A DNA stretch of 64,000 bases, taken from NCBI RefSeq assembly GCF_002953195.1, contig NZ_CP026377.1:434001-498000 (forward strand), written 5' to 3'. The notes below the pieces were generated by a model. That model did no database searches. It worked only from the letters and a program-made list of their open reading frames with translations, and was not told where the DNA came from. The position numbers and the translations under genes are program-made. The stretch is from Mixta gaviniae. Lineage in GTDB: Bacteria > Pseudomonadota > Gammaproteobacteria > Enterobacterales > Enterobacteriaceae. Positions 26,273 through 40,431 of the stretch are shown here, piece after piece; positions within the stretch are counted from its first letter, which is position 1, and each line of letters begins with the position of its first letter.

Positions 26273-28177
26273 TCAGGCAGAGAGCATCGCCTCCAGCTGT
26301 TCCTGCGCATCGAGCCAGGCCATTTCCCGATCTTCCAGCGCGGATTTGGCCGTTGCCTGCTGCTGCAGCGCGGCGGTGAGATCCGCTTTGCGGCTTTGAT
26401 CGTAAATCGCGGCGTCGGAGAGCTTCGCCTCCGCCTCGGCCAGCTGGGCGTTAAGCTTCTCCATCTCTTTCTCCAGCTTTTCGATCTGCTTGCGCAGCGG
26501 CTGCGTCTGGGCGCGCAGCTCGGCGTCACGTCGCTTCTGATCCTTGCGCGCCTGCGCGCTGTTGCCGTTATCCTGTTTCGGTTCGGCGTCCTGCTGCGCC
26601 TGCTGCTTCTGCAGGTCGCTGAGCCACTGCTGATAGTCATCAAGATCGCCGGCGAACGCTTCGACTTTGCCGTCATGTACCAGGTAGAGATCGTCGGTGG
26701 TGGAACGCAACAGATGGCGATCGTGCGAAACTACCACCAGCGCGCCTTCGAAATCGATCAGCGCTTCGGTCAACGCCTGACGCATATCGAGATCGAGGTG
26801 GTTGGTCGGTTCATCAAGCAGCAGCAGATTCGGACGCTGCCAGACAATCAGCGCCAGCACCAGCCGCGCTTTTTCGCCGCCGGAGAAACGCGCAGTCGGC
26901 TCCGCCACCTTATCGCCCTGGAAGCCGAAGCCGCCCAGGTAGTCGCGCAGCTGCTGTTCCGGCAGCTTCGGCGCCTGACGCGCCAGATGCTGCAGCGGCG
27001 ATTCATCCGCACGCAGAAATTCCAGCTGATGCTGCGCGAAATAGCCCAGCTGCACCCCTTTGGCGAGGCCGATTTCGCCTTTCTGCGGCGATAGCTCGCC
27101 CGCCAACAGCTTGATCAGCGTCGATTTGCCCGCGCCGTTGCGGCCCAGCAGGCCGATACGCGATCCCGGCACCAGGTTCAGCTTGATGGAGTCGAGGATC
27201 ACGCGATCGCCATAGCCGGCGGAGACCTTCTCCATATTCAGCAGCGGGTTCGGCAGGCTTTCCGGCGCGCGGAAGCTGAAGCTGAAGGGGTTATCGACGT
27301 GCGCCGGCGAGATCAGCTCCATGCGCTCCAGCATTTTGATGCGGCTCTGCGCCTGTTTGGCTTTGCTGGCCTTGGCGCGGAAGCGATCGATATAGCTTTG
27401 CAGGTGCGCCACTTTGCGCTGCTGATGCTCAAACTGCGACTGCTGCTGAGAGAGCTTGGTGGCGCGCTGCTGCTCGAACGAGCTGTAGTTGCCGGTGTAT
27501 TCGTACAGGCTTTGCTGTTCGATGTGCAGGATCTTATCCACCACCGGATCAAGAAAGTCGCGGTCGTGGGAGATCAGGATCAGCGTGCCGCTGTAGCTTT
27601 TCAGCCAGCGCTCCAGCCAGATCACGGCGTCGAGATCGAGGTGGTTGGTCGGTTCGTCGAGCAGCAGCAGATCGGAGCGGCAGATCAGCGCCTGCGCCAG
27701 GTTGAGACGCATACGCCAGCCGCCGGAGAAGTCGCTGACCGGGCGCTGCAGCTGCTCCTGGCTAAAGCCCAAACCGTGAAGCAGGCTGGCGGCGCGCGCC
27801 TGTATACTCCAGGCCTGAATGGCGTCCAGCTTGCCGTGCAGCAGCGCAATGGCGTTGCCGTCATTTTTTTCGTTGGCGCGCTGTAATTCGGACTCCAGCT
27901 GACGATACTCACGATCGCCGTCAATAACATACTCGATGGCGGCGACCGAGAGCGCCGGCGTTTCCTGATTGACCCACGCCAGAGACCAGTTGCCCGGAAA
28001 GGTGACGCTGCCTGCGTCGGCGCTGAGTTCATTTTTGAGTAGCGCCAGCAGCGTAGATTTACCACAGCCGTTTTTGCCCACCAGCCCAACTTTTTGTCCC
28101 GGGTTGATGGTGGCGGTGGCGTTGTCCAGCAGTACGCGGGTACCACGTCGGATCTGTAACGAGGAGAATACAATCAT
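26273..28177 (-). CDS. yheS: ABC-F family ribosome-associated ATPase YheS
   Basis: 634 residues with two ABC cassettes and no membrane part. Walker A sequences are GKNGCGKST near residue 34 and GRNGAGKST near 344; signatures are FSGGWRMRLNLAQAL and FSGGEKARLVLALIV. The linker (about 240-300) and a charged coiled-coil tail (about 560-634) mark an ABC-F translation factor that binds the ribosomal E site. It is thought to help elongation through difficult peptides. It diverges from kefG as in E. coli. Confidence 0.95.
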   Translation of the reverse strand: MIVFSSLQIRRGTRVLLDNATATINPGQKVGLVGKNGCGKSTLLALLKNELSADAGSVTFPGNWSLAWVNQETPALSVAAIEYVIDGDREYRQLESELQRANEKNDGNAIALLHGKLDAIQAWSIQARAASLLHGLGFSQEQLQRPVSDFSGGWRMRLNLAQALICRSDLLLLDEPTNHLDLDAVIWLERWLKSYSGTLILISHDRDFLDPVVDKILHIEQQSLYEYTGNYSSFEQQRATKLSQQQSQFEHQQRKVAHLQSYIDRFRAKASKAKQAQSRIKMLERMELISPAHVDNPFSFSFRAPESLPNPLLNMEKVSAGYGDRVILDSIKLNLVPGSRIGLLGRNGAGKSTLIKLLAGELSPQKGEIGLAKGVQLGYFAQHQLEFLRADESPLQHLARQAPKLPEQQLRDYLGGFGFQGDKVAEPTARFSGGEKARLVLALIVWQRPNLLLLDEPTNHLDLDMRQALTEALIDFEGALVVVSHDRHLLRSTTDDLYLVHDGKVEAFAGDLDDYQQWLSDLQKQQAQQDAEPKQDNGNSAQARKDQKRRDAELRAQTQPLRKQIEKLEKEMEKLNAQLAEAEAKLSDAAIYDQSRKADLTAALQQQATAKSALEDREMAWLDAQEQLEAMLSA

Positions 28178-28300
28178 AAGCGCCGTATTGTCAGAGTATG
28201 TTAATTTATTGTCATCATAATCAGTCAGGAATCACCGATTCCGTTGTGTCGTGCATGGTAGCGGAAAACCCGCATCATGACGACGGTTTGGAGGGGAGAG

Positions 28301-28852
28301 ATGTCGCAGCCGCCTAAGGTTTTGCTGCTGTATGCCCATCCGGAATCACAAGATTCGATAGCCAATCGGGTCTTGCTGCAGCCGGCGCAGCAATTATCAC
28401 ACGTTACCGTACACGATCTGTACGCGCACTATCCTGATTTCTTTATCGATATTCACTATGAACAGCAGCTGCTGCGGGAGCATCACATCATCGTTTTTCA
28501 GCATCCCCTGTATACCTACAGCTGTCCCGCTCTGCTGAAGGAGTGGCTGGATCGCGTGCTGTCGCGCGATTTCGCCAGCGGCCCGGAGGGCAATGCACTG
28601 CAGGGAAAATACTGGCGCAGCGTCGTTACCACCGGCGAGCCGGAGGCGGCCTATCATCAGGACGGGCTTAATCGCTACCCGATGACGGAAATTATGCGTC
28701 CCTTCGAGCTGACCGCGCAGCTATGCCGCATGCACTGGCTGACACCGATGGTGATCTACTGGGCGCGCCGTCAGCCGCCCGAAATGATGAAAAACTACGC
28801 GCAAGCCTACGGCGAGTGGCTCTCTTCTCCTTTGCCAGCTGGAGTCGCATAA
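28301..28852 (+). CDS. kefG: KefB ancillary quinone-oxidoreductase-like protein
   Basis: 183 residues from ATG 28301 ([16 protein letters not shown]), supported by GGAGGGGAG just upstream; a longer reading from 28277 lacks an RBS. This flavodoxin-like NAD(P)H oxidoreductase is needed for full KefB activity. The conserved [21 protein letters not shown] segment is intact. Its stop codon is immediately followed by the kefB ATG. Confidence 0.95.
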   Translation: MSQPPKVLLLYAHPESQDSIANRVLLQPAQQLSHVTVHDLYAHYPDFFIDIHYEQQLLREHHIIVFQHPLYTYSCPALLKEWLDRVLSRDFASGPEGNALQGKYWRSVVTTGEPEAAYHQDGLNRYPMTEIMRPFELTAQLCRMHWLTPMVIYWARRQPPEMMKNYAQAYGEWLSSPLPAGVA

Positions 28853-30658
28853 ATGGAAGGACAAACTTTACTGACGGCGGGCGTGGTCTATCTGTTCGCC
28901 GCGGTGGTGGCGGTGCCGATTGCCGCCCGGCTGGGTATCGGCGCCGTCCTGGGCTACCTGCTGGCGGGCATCGCCATTGGCCCGTGGGGACTGGGCTTTA
29001 TCAGTGATGTCGATGAGATCCTGCACTTTTCGGAACTGGGCGTCGTGTTTCTGATGTTCCTGATAGGCCTTGAACTGAACCCCTCGAAGCTCTGGGCGCT
29101 GCGGCGATCGATTTTCGGCGTCGGTGCCGCGCAGGTGATCTTTAGCGCGCTGGTGCTGGCCGGGCTGCTGCTGCTGACCGATTTCTCCTGGCAGGCGGCG
29201 ACCATTGGCGGCATCGGGCTGGCGATGTCTTCGACGGCGATGGCCTTGCAGCTGATGCGCGATAAGGGAATGAACCGCAACGAAGCGGGCCAGCTCGGCT
29301 TTTCGGTGCTGCTGTTTCAGGATCTGGCGGTGATCCCGGCGCTGGCGCTGGTACCGCTGCTGGCGGGCGCGGACAGCGGCCATACCGACTGGATGAAAAT
29401 CGGCATGAAGGTACTGGCGTTCGCCGGGATGCTGATTGGCGGACGGCTGCTGCTGCGGCCGATCTTCCGCTATATCGCCGCCTCCGGCGTGCGCGAGGTG
29501 TTTACCGCCGCCTCACTGCTGCTGGTGCTAAGCTCGGCGCTGTTTATGGACGCGCTGGGGCTGTCGATGGCGCTGGGCACCTTTATCGCCGGGATCCTGC
29601 TGGCGGAAAGTGAATATCGCCACGAGCTGGAGATCGCCATTGAGCCGTTTAAAGGGTTGCTGCTCGGCCTGTTTTTTATCTCGGTAGGCATGGCGCTGAA
29701 TCTGGGCGTACTTTATACGCATCTGCTGGCGGTGCTGGCGGGCGTACTGGTGCTGGTGGCGGTAAAAACGCTGGTGCTTTATCTGCTGGCGCGCGTTTAT
29801 GGCCTGCGCAGTTCCGAGCGCCTGCAGTTCGCTGGCGTGTTAAGCCAGGGCGGCGAGTTCGCGTTCGTGCTGTTTTCCGCCGCCTCGTCGGCGCATCTGT
29901 TCCGTGGCGACCAGTTACCACTGCTGCTGGTAACCGTCACGCTGTCGATGATGACCACGCCGCTGCTGATGCAAGGGGTGGATCGCATTCTGGTGCGCCG
30001 CTTCAACGAACCGGACGAACAGGCGGAAAAACCCTGGGTGGATGACGATCAGCCGCAGGTGATCGTGGTCGGCTTCGGCCGTTTCGGTCAGGTGATCGGC
30101 CGTCTACTGATGGCCAATAAAAAGCGTATTACAGTGCTGGAGCGCGATATCAGCGCCGTGAGCCTGATGCGGAAATATGGTTATAAAGTATACTATGGGG
30201 ATGCGACGGAGCTGGAGTTGCTGCGTGCCGCCGGCGCCGCCAGCGCGCAGTCTATCGTGATCACCTGCAACGATCCGGAAGACACGATGAATATCGTGCA
30301 TCTTTGCCAGCACCATTTTCCTCATCTGCAAATTCTGGCGCGGGCGCGCGGACGCGTCGAGGCGCATGAGCTGCTGCAGGCGGGCGTCACGCAGTTCTCG
30401 CGCGAAACCTTCTCCAGCGCGCTGGAGCTGGGCCGCAAGGCGCTGATGAGCCTGGGAATGCATCCGCATCAGGCGCAGCGCGCGCAGCTCCATTTCCGCC
30501 GGCTCGATATGCGTATGCTGCGCGAGCTGATGCCGAACCATACGGACAATGCGCAGATCTCCCGCGCGCGTGAGGCGCGACGCGAGCTGGAGGATATTTT
30601 CCAGCGCGAGATGCAGCAGGAGAAACGCCAGTTTGACGGCTGGGACGGGTCTGAATAA
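28853..30658 (+). CDS. kefB: glutathione-regulated potassium efflux antiporter KefB
   Basis: 601 residues, the same as E. coli. An N-terminal CPA2 antiporter domain with about twelve helices (residues 1-380, [13 protein letters not shown] near 70) precedes a cytoplasmic RCK/TrkA-N domain starting [15 protein letters not shown] near 403. It exports K+ in exchange for H+ when glutathione adducts form, acidifying the cell and protecting against electrophiles such as methylglyoxal. It needs KefG, encoded directly upstream. Confidence 0.97.
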   Translation: MEGQTLLTAGVVYLFAAVVAVPIAARLGIGAVLGYLLAGIAIGPWGLGFISDVDEILHFSELGVVFLMFLIGLELNPSKLWALRRSIFGVGAAQVIFSALVLAGLLLLTDFSWQAATIGGIGLAMSSTAMALQLMRDKGMNRNEAGQLGFSVLLFQDLAVIPALALVPLLAGADSGHTDWMKIGMKVLAFAGMLIGGRLLLRPIFRYIAASGVREVFTAASLLLVLSSALFMDALGLSMALGTFIAGILLAESEYRHELEIAIEPFKGLLLGLFFISVGMALNLGVLYTHLLAVLAGVLVLVAVKTLVLYLLARVYGLRSSERLQFAGVLSQGGEFAFVLFSAASSAHLFRGDQLPLLLVTVTLSMMTTPLLMQGVDRILVRRFNEPDEQAEKPWVDDDQPQVIVVGFGRFGQVIGRLLMANKKRITVLERDISAVSLMRKYGYKVYYGDATELELLRAAGAASAQSIVITCNDPEDTMNIVHLCQHHFPHLQILARARGRVEAHELLQAGVTQFSRETFSSALELGRKALMSLGMHPHQAQRAQLHFRRLDMRMLRELMPNHTDNAQISRAREARRELEDIFQREMQQEKRQFDGWDGSE

Positions 30659-30702
30659 TCCGCGCCGTTCCGGGCGGCAGAAAGTAACCACAGGAAAGAA
30701 AA

Positions 30703-30897
30703 ATGCGTAAACGGTTTATTGCCGGTGCGGCCTGCCCGCACTGTCAGGAAAAAGACACGCTGGCGATGTGGCGTGAAAATAATGTCGACGTCGTGGAGTG
30801 CGTGAAGTGCGGCCATCAAATGCGCGAGGCGGACAAGCAGGTGCGCGATGAGCTGCGCAAGCAGGAGCAGGTTATCGGAATTTTTCATCCGGAGTAG
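30703..30897 (+). CDS. yheV: zinc-ribbon-like protein YheV
   Basis: 64 residues with two CxxC pairs, CPHC at 12-15 and CVKC at 33-36, arranged as a small zinc ribbon. It ends EQVIGIFHPE like E. coli YheV. Function unknown. It lies just after kefB with GGAAAG upstream of the ATG, so it is likely the last gene of the kef unit. Confidence 0.9.
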   Translation: MRKRFIAGAACPHCQEKDTLAMWRENNVDVVECVKCGHQMREADKQVRDELRKQEQVIGIFHPE

Positions 30898-31095
30898 CGG
30901 AACAGCGCAGCTTTTTTTACGCTTACCCTTACAGCGGCAGTGAATTCCGTTACAATCTGCATCGTTAACATTACCTGCGCGTCTTGCCGCTATGGCACGC
31001 AAAGGGTCAGCATCTGGATCTTTCTGGTTGGTGTTATTGCACGCGAAAATAGACCAATGAGTCGGGATCAAAGCTCTCAACGGTTAGGAGATATC

Positions 31096-31647
31096 ATGAA
31101 AGTAGCAAAAGACCTGGTGGTCAGCCTGGCTTACCAGGTACGTACAGAAGACGGTGTGTTGGTCGACGAGTCTCCGGTGAGCGCGCCGTTGGACTATCTG
31201 CACGGTCATGGTTCCCTGATTTCTGGTCTGGAAAAAGCTCTGGAAGATCATGAAGTCGGCGACAAGTTTGATGTGCATATCGCCGCGAACGACGCCTACG
31301 GCCAGTATGATGACAACCTGGTGCAGCGCGTACCGAAAGATGTCTTCATGGGCGTGGACGAACTGCAGGTCGGCATGCGTTTCCTGGCGGAAACCGATCA
31401 GGGTCCGGTGCCGGTAGAAATCACCGAAGTGGAAGACGATCACGTTGTGGTTGACGGCAACCATATGCTGGCTGGCCAAAACCTGAACTTCCACGTAGAA
31501 GTGGTCGCTATCCGCGAAGCGACGCCGGAAGAACTGGCTCACGGCCACGTTCATGGCGAGCATGACCATCATCACGACCACGACCACGACCATGGCCACA
31601 GCCAGGGTCAGGGCGGTTGCGGCAACGGCGGCTGCGGCTGCCACTAA
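31096..31647 (+). CDS. slyD: FKBP-type peptidyl-prolyl isomerase and metallochaperone SlyD
   Basis: 183 residues from ATG 31096, with TAGGAG just upstream; the frame extends left to 30940 but the E. coli start MKVAKDLVV is here. It has an FKBP domain with an inserted IF chaperone loop (about 70-120), then a His/Cys-rich tail rich in HDH and ending GGCGCH, which binds Ni2+ for hydrogenase maturation. The tail is shorter than the E. coli tail (196-residue protein). Confidence 0.96.
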   Translation: MKVAKDLVVSLAYQVRTEDGVLVDESPVSAPLDYLHGHGSLISGLEKALEDHEVGDKFDVHIAANDAYGQYDDNLVQRVPKDVFMGVDELQVGMRFLAETDQGPVPVEITEVEDDHVVVDGNHMLAGQNLNFHVEVVAIREATPEELAHGHVHGEHDHHHDHDHDHGHSQGQGGCGNGGCGCH

Positions 31648-31673
31648 GGCGCCCATCGCGCTGCGACGCTAAA

Positions 31674-31707
31674 GCAAAAAAGCACCGGCCTGGCCGGTGC
31701 TTTTTTA
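31674..31707. terminator. bidirectional terminator between slyD and slyX
   Basis: AGCACCGG (31681-31688) pairs with CCGGTGCT (31694-31701). Ts follow on the right, and As precede on the left (GCAAAAA), so it can end both slyD and the convergent slyX transcripts. Confidence 0.88.
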
Positions 31708-31723
31708 TTGGCTGTCCGCTGAC

Positions 31724-31942
31724 TCAGTAGTGCGGCGGTGGCGTCTCTTCCGACGGGTGCGCCATTTGCGACGGCGCCGCGGCCTTCAGCTTATTGATCA
31801 GCAGACGGATCTGCTCACGCATTTTGGCCATTTCCAGTTCGTGCTGAATGACTGTCTGATTGAGTTCTTCGATGGTCTGCTCCTGGAAAGCGAGCTTGCT
31901 TTCCAACAGCTCCAGCTGTTGTTCGACGCTATTTTGCTGCAT
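31724..31942 (-). CDS. slyX: SlyX protein
   Basis: 72 residues. A heptad-patterned coiled coil spans about residues 5-50 ([19 protein letters not shown]), and the C-terminus is PPHY, both typical of SlyX. Function unknown. It is convergent with slyD, sharing its terminator. Confidence 0.92.
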   Translation of the reverse strand: MQQNSVEQQLELLESKLAFQEQTIEELNQTVIQHELEMAKMREQIRLLINKLKAAAPSQMAHPSEETPPPHY

Positions 31943-32219
31943 AGGCGTTCCTCCTGTTGCGCGTGCCTGGCATGCCGGACCGGAATCCGTATAAGGAAAA
32001 ACCGCTTGCCTTCACTTTTAAGTGACCGATTTTGCCCGCGACGGTTGAAAAAGCACAGTCTTATCGTCATATCAGTTGAAACTTCCCGACATAAAAAGGA
32101 TGGGAAGTGGTCTTAAGTTTGCCGGGCGGGCATGATAAGTTGTTCCGCACAGTTATAGTACAGGCCTTATGGTCTGCAACGATTGCCGGGGTGAGAGGCT
32201 TCGGTTTTGGAGATAATGG

Positions 32220-33038
32220 ATGAAATCACTGTTTAAAATTACCATGTTAGCCGCCACCATGGCCGCCGCAATCAATGCACCGCTGGCATTGGCAGCAGAC
32301 TCCGCACCGGCTCAACAGGCTGCACCTCAGGCTCCTAAAAATGCGGCATTCAAAGATGAGAACCAGCAGTCCGCTTACGCGCTGGGCGCGTCGCTGGGCC
32401 GCTATATGGAAAACTCACTGAAAGAGCAGGAAAAACTGGGCATTCAGCTGGATAAAGCGCAGCTGATCGCCGGCGTTCAGGACGCTTTTGCCGGTAAGAG
32501 CAAGCTTTCCGATCAGGAGATCGAACAGACTCTGCAGTCTTTTGAAGGCCGTGTGAAGGGCGCCGCTCAGGCGAAAATGGAAAAAGACGCGAAAGAGAAC
32601 GCCGATAAGGGCGAAGCTTATGCCGCTAAATTCGCTAAGCAGAAGGGCGTGAAGAAAACTGAAAGCGGCCTGCTGTATCAGGTAGAGAAAGAAGGCAGCG
32701 GCGATGTGCCGAAAGATAGCGATACCGTCGTGGTTAACTACAAAGGCACGCTGATTGACGGCTCTGAGTTCGATAACTCCTATACGCGCGGCGAACCGCT
32801 CTCTTTCCGTCTCGACGGCGTGATCCCGGGCTGGACCGAAGGCCTGAAGCACGTGAAGAAAGGCGGCAAAATCAAGCTGGTGATCCCACCGCAGCTGGCC
32901 TACGGCAAAAATGGCGTGCCGGGCATTCCGCCGAACTCTACGCTGGTGTTTGACGTCGAGCTGCTGGATATCAAACCTGCGCCGAAAGCGGACGAAAAAA
33001 CCCAGGCGCCGGTCGCAGACGACAAGAGCGCGCAGTAA
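32220..33038 (+). CDS. fkpA: periplasmic FKBP-type isomerase and chaperone FkpA
   Basis: 272 residues with a signal peptide ending ALAADS near residue 25. The N-terminal dimerisation helices (about 40-130) are followed by the FKBP catalytic domain (DTVVVNYKGTLIDGSEFDNSY near 165), with the characteristic VIPGWTEGL and YGKNGVPGIPPNSTLVF segments. It assists folding of envelope proteins. E. coli fkpA is sigma-E dependent; a GAAACTT (-35-like) occurs at 32078-32084, but I see no matching -10. Confidence 0.96.
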   Translation: MKSLFKITMLAATMAAAINAPLALAADSAPAQQAAPQAPKNAAFKDENQQSAYALGASLGRYMENSLKEQEKLGIQLDKAQLIAGVQDAFAGKSKLSDQEIEQTLQSFEGRVKGAAQAKMEKDAKENADKGEAYAAKFAKQKGVKKTESGLLYQVEKEGSGDVPKDSDTVVVNYKGTLIDGSEFDNSYTRGEPLSFRLDGVIPGWTEGLKHVKKGGKIKLVIPPQLAYGKNGVPGIPPNSTLVFDVELLDIKPAPKADEKTQAPVADDKSAQ

Positions 33039-33046
33039 GCTTCCTC

Positions 33047-33076
33047 ACCGCCGCGTTTACGCGGCGGTTTCTGTTT
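33047..33076 (+). terminator. fkpA intrinsic terminator
   Basis: ACCGCCGCG (33047-33055) pairs with CGCGGCGGT (33060-33068) over a TTTA loop. A T-rich stretch interrupted by C and G follows. Confidence 0.8.
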
Positions 33077-33207
33077 GCATGACGGTCGGCCCTCGACTGG
33101 ACAAAAATCTGGCATAAGCTGCAGACATTTGCCAGACTAGCGCTGCGCAAATTTGTATGATGAGTCTGCCCTGGCCGCGCTGAGACAGGCTCCAGCCAAT
33201 TAGGGTA

Positions 33208-33936
33208 ATGTCTTTCATGTCTAATCCATTCAATCCGGGCGATCTGAGCGATATCGATTTACTCGATCAGCACCCGTTCGATCAAACCGATTACGATATT
33301 CTGAAGTCCTACGAGGCTGTCGTGGACGGGCTCGCCATGCTGATTGGCTCGCATTGCGAAATCGTGCTGCATTCGCTGGAAGATTTGAAATGTTCCGCGG
33401 TGCGTATCGCCAACGGCGAACATACCGGCCGTAAAGTGGGCTCGCCGATTACCGATCTGGCGCTGCGTATGCTGCACGATATGACCGGTGCCGACAGTAA
33501 CGTCTCGCGCGCCTATTTTACGCGCGCGAAAAGCGGCGTGCTGATGAAATCGGTGACCATCGCCATTCGCAATCGCCAGCAGCGCGTGATCGGCCTGCTC
33601 TGCATCAATATGAACCTTGATGTGCCGTTCTCGCAGATCATGTCGACCTTTATGCCGCCGGAAACGCCGGATGTGGCCTCGCAGGTTAATTTCGCCTCCT
33701 CAGTCGAGGATCTGGTAACCCAGACGCTGGAATTCACCATTGAAGAGGTGAGCGCCGATCGCCACGTGGCAAACAACATGAAGAATCGTCAGATTGTGCT
33801 GAATCTGTATGAGAAGGGCATTTTCGATATTAAGGACGCCATCAATCAGGTGGCCGACCGGCTCAATATCTCCAAACACACGGTCTATCTCTATATCCGC
33901 CAGTTTAAAAGCGGCGATACGGGCCAGGAGCGTTGA
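33208..33936 (+). CDS. yheO: YheO family PAS/HTH transcription regulator
   Basis: 242 residues. The N-terminal YheO PAS-like domain (about 30-150, [17 protein letters not shown]) is followed by a C-terminal helix-turn-helix ([24 protein letters not shown], about 207-230). Its targets in enterics are not known; a Pseudomonas relative, DauR, represses a D-arginine pathway. A second in-frame ATG (33217) could be the start. The stop overlaps the tusD ATG (TGATG), tying it to the tusDCB operon. Confidence 0.92.
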   Translation: MSFMSNPFNPGDLSDIDLLDQHPFDQTDYDILKSYEAVVDGLAMLIGSHCEIVLHSLEDLKCSAVRIANGEHTGRKVGSPITDLALRMLHDMTGADSNVSRAYFTRAKSGVLMKSVTIAIRNRQQRVIGLLCINMNLDVPFSQIMSTFMPPETPDVASQVNFASSVEDLVTQTLEFTIEEVSADRHVANNMKNRQIVLNLYEKGIFDIKDAINQVADRLNISKHTVYLYIRQFKSGDTGQER

Positions 33937-34319
33937 TGCGCTATACGCTGTTGGTGACTGGACCGGCGTACGGTACGCAGCAGGCGAGCAGCGCGCTGCT
34001 GTTCGCCCGCGCGCTGTTGGCGGCGGGCCACCAGCTGTCGAGCGTCTTCTTCTATCGTGAGGGCGTGCTTAACGGCAACCAGCTGACGGCACCGGCCAGC
34101 GACGAGTTCGATCTGGTGCGTGCCTGGCAGGCGCTGCAGCAGCAGGGCGTAACCCTGAATATCTGCGTGGCGGCGGCACTGCGACGCGGTGTAACCGACG
34201 CGCAGGAAGCGGCCAGCCTGGGATTGCCGGCCGCTAACCTGCAGCCGGGGTTTCAGCTGGCGGGCCTTGGCGCGCTGGCGCAAGCGGCGTTAACCAGCGA
34301 CAGGGTGGTGCAGTTCTGA
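33936..34319 (+). CDS. tusD: tRNA 2-thiolation sulfur relay protein TusD
   Basis: 127 residues from ATG 33936, which overlaps the yheO stop. The sulfur-carrying Cys lies in [12 protein letters not shown] near residue 77. It accepts persulfide sulfur from TusA within the TusBCD heterohexamer and passes it via TusE to MnmA for s2U34 modification of Lys, Glu and Gln tRNAs. Confidence 0.96.
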   Translation: MRYTLLVTGPAYGTQQASSALLFARALLAAGHQLSSVFFYREGVLNGNQLTAPASDEFDLVRAWQALQQQGVTLNICVAAALRRGVTDAQEAASLGLPAANLQPGFQLAGLGALAQAALTSDRVVQF

Positions 34320-34678
34320 TGACATCGATCGCTTTTGTCTTTACGCGCGCGCCTCACGGCAGCAGCAGCGGACGGGAAGGGCTGGACGCCGCGCTGGCGA
34401 CTGCCGCCCTCTGCGAGCAGGTCTCGCTGTTTTTCATCGGCGACGGCGTGTTGCAGCTGACGGCCGGCCAGCAGCCGGAAAAGGCGCTGGCGCGCAACTA
34501 TATCGCTACTTTCGGCGTGCTGCCGCTGTATGAGGTTGAGGCGTGCTATCTCTGCGCGCAGTCGCTGACTGAACGCGGCCTGTCGACAGAGAGCCCGCGC
34601 GTGCTGGATGCCGAGGTGCTGGAGAGCGACGCGCTGCGCGCCCGGCTTGCCGAAGCGGACCATATCCTGACTTTTTAA
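34319..34678 (+). CDS. tusC: sulfur relay protein TusC
   Basis: 119 residues of the DsrF-like family, reading [24 protein letters not shown] as in E. coli. Structural subunit of the TusBCD sulfur relay complex. Its ATG overlaps the tusD stop (TGATG), so the genes are translationally coupled. Confidence 0.95.
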   Translation: MTSIAFVFTRAPHGSSSGREGLDAALATAALCEQVSLFFIGDGVLQLTAGQQPEKALARNYIATFGVLPLYEVEACYLCAQSLTERGLSTESPRVLDAEVLESDALRARLAEADHILTF

Positions 34679-34688
34679 CGGAGCGATG

Positions 34689-34976
34689 ATGCTGCATACG
34701 TTGGGCAGTTCGCCCTTTCAGTGTGATTACGCGTTGCTGCTGCGCATGCTACAGCCGGGCGACGATGTACTGTTGATGCAGGACGGCGTGCTGGCGGGCC
34801 TGCAGGGTAGCCGCATGCTGACGCCGCTGTTAAATTCGCCGGCGCGGCTGTGGGCGCTGGGTGATGACCTGGCGGCACGCGGGTTGGTTGCTCAAATTTC
34901 ACCCAAAATCACCGTCATTGACTATAATGAGTTCGTTACGTTGACGGTAAATCATAAGCAGCAAATGCCCTGGTGA
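34689..34976 (+). CDS. tusB: sulfur relay protein TusB
   Basis: 95 residues from the second of two adjacent ATGs, which matches the E. coli start MLHTL and gives better spacing from GGAG (34680-34683). DsrH-like fold, third subunit of TusBCD. It ends 21 bp before the str operon -35 box. Confidence 0.94.
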   Translation: MLHTLGSSPFQCDYALLLRMLQPGDDVLLMQDGVLAGLQGSRMLTPLLNSPARLWALGDDLAARGLVAQISPKITVIDYNEFVTLTVNHKQQMPW

Positions 34977-34997
34977 GCATAAGACGCTGGTTATTTC

Positions 34998-36042
<1,045 letters not shown>

Positions 36043-36111
36043 TAACCACGTAGTTATTGTTAACCCAGCGGGCGCTCAATTAGCCAACCCGCTGGGGCTG
36101 ACTTATTTTGA

Positions 36112-38244
<2,133 letters not shown>

Positions 38245-38265
38245 GCTACGGTTTTAGAATAGTAA

Positions 38266-39498
<1,233 letters not shown>

Positions 39499-39542
39499 TT
39501 GCGATAGCAGAGTGAAGGTTTCGGCCTTCGCTCAGTTAAAGA

Positions 39543-39564
39543 GGGCGCTTCGGCGCCCTTTTTT
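39543..39564 (+). terminator. str operon terminator
   Basis: GGGCGC and GCGCCC close a very stable TTCG tetraloop (39549-39552), followed by six Ts. Confidence 0.95.
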
Positions 39565-39621
39565 ATTGCCGGTTAATCGGCCAGAAGCCGCCTGCAATAT
39601 CCCCACAAATCCCAGGATTGA

Positions 39622-39640
39622 AATAAAAACCATTCTCATT
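39622..39640 (+). promoter_or_regulatory. probable Fur box upstream of bfd
   Basis: The 19-bp stretch ending ATTCTCATT matches about 11 of 19 positions of the Fur consensus and resembles the known E. coli bfd Fur site. It lies about 40 bp upstream of bfd, consistent with iron repression of the gene. Confidence 0.5.
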
Positions 39641-39675
39641 TAGTATGCGCTCACTATTTATACCGGAGTCGCTAA

Positions 39676-39870
39676 ATGTACGTCTGTTTATGTAATGCGA
39701 TAAGCGATAAAACCGTGCGTGAAGCGGTGCGCCGTTATCAACCAAAATCTATCCAGCAGCTGCGCCACTTCGTACCGGTCGGCAAGCAGTGTGGGAAATG
39801 CATCCGCGCCGTACGCGAAATTATGGATGAAGAGATGCAGCACCCTGCGCTCTATAAAGAGATCGCCTGA
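39676..39870 (+). CDS. bfd: bacterioferritin-associated ferredoxin
   Basis: 64 residues. Four [2Fe-2S] ligands, Cys4, Cys6 (CLC), Cys39 and Cys42 (CGKC). It docks on bacterioferritin and supplies electrons to release stored iron. It lies 84 bp upstream of bfr; the Fur-like site suggests induction in iron starvation. Confidence 0.96.
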   Translation: MYVCLCNAISDKTVREAVRRYQPKSIQQLRHFVPVGKQCGKCIRAVREIMDEEMQHPALYKEIA

Positions 39871-39954
39871 AGATACCCACAGTTTTATCGTTGCTTTTTT
39901 GACTTCTTTCTAACCACATCTACGCTCTAATTAACTGGAAGCGGAGGAAAGAAG

Positions 39955-40431
39955 ATGAAAGGCGATGCAAAGATCATAAGTCATCTGAATAAACTGTTGG
40001 GAAATGAGCTGGTTGCCATCAACCAGTATTTTCTTCATGCGCGAATGTTCAAAAACTGGGGACTGATGCGCCTGAATGATGTTGAGTATCATGAGTCGAT
40101 AGATGAGATGAAGCATGCGGACAAGTACATCGAACGCATACTTTTTCTGGAAGGCATTCCTAACTTACAGGATGTCGGCCGGCTGCGTATTGGCGAGGAT
40201 GTCGAGGAGATGCTGCGCTCCGATCTGGCGCTTGAGCTGGAAGGGGCGAAAGATTTGCGTGAAGCGATCGCCTGGGCCGATAAAATCTATGACTACGTTA
40301 GCCGGGATATGATGATCGAAATCCTCGCTGATGAAGAGCATCATATCGACTGGCTGGAAACCGAGTTGGATCTGATACAAAAAATGGGCATCCAGAATTA
40401 CCTGCAGGCACAGATCAAAGAAGAGAAATAA
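39955..40431 (+). CDS. bfr: bacterioferritin
   Basis: 158 residues, the E. coli length. Heme-binding ferritin that stores iron as a 24-mer. Ferroxidase ligands are visible: Glu18 (NELVAINQY), Glu51/His54 (DEMKHADKY), Glu94 (ELEGAKDL) and Glu127/His130 (DEEHHIDW), and the heme Met52 is kept. Its 3' end overlaps the convergent prepilin peptidase gene by 17 bp. Confidence 0.98.
   Translation: MKGDAKIISHLNKLLGNELVAINQYFLHARMFKNWGLMRLNDVEYHESIDEMKHADKYIERILFLEGIPNLQDVGRLRIGEDVEEMLRSDLALELEGAKDLREAIAWADKIYDYVSRDMMIEILADEEHHIDWLETELDLIQKMGIQNYLQAQIKEEK

Noticed and set aside
31943..32219. Sigma-E promoter for fkpA
   Set aside because: A -35-like GAAACTT is present, but no TCTGA-type -10 lies at 16-17 bp.
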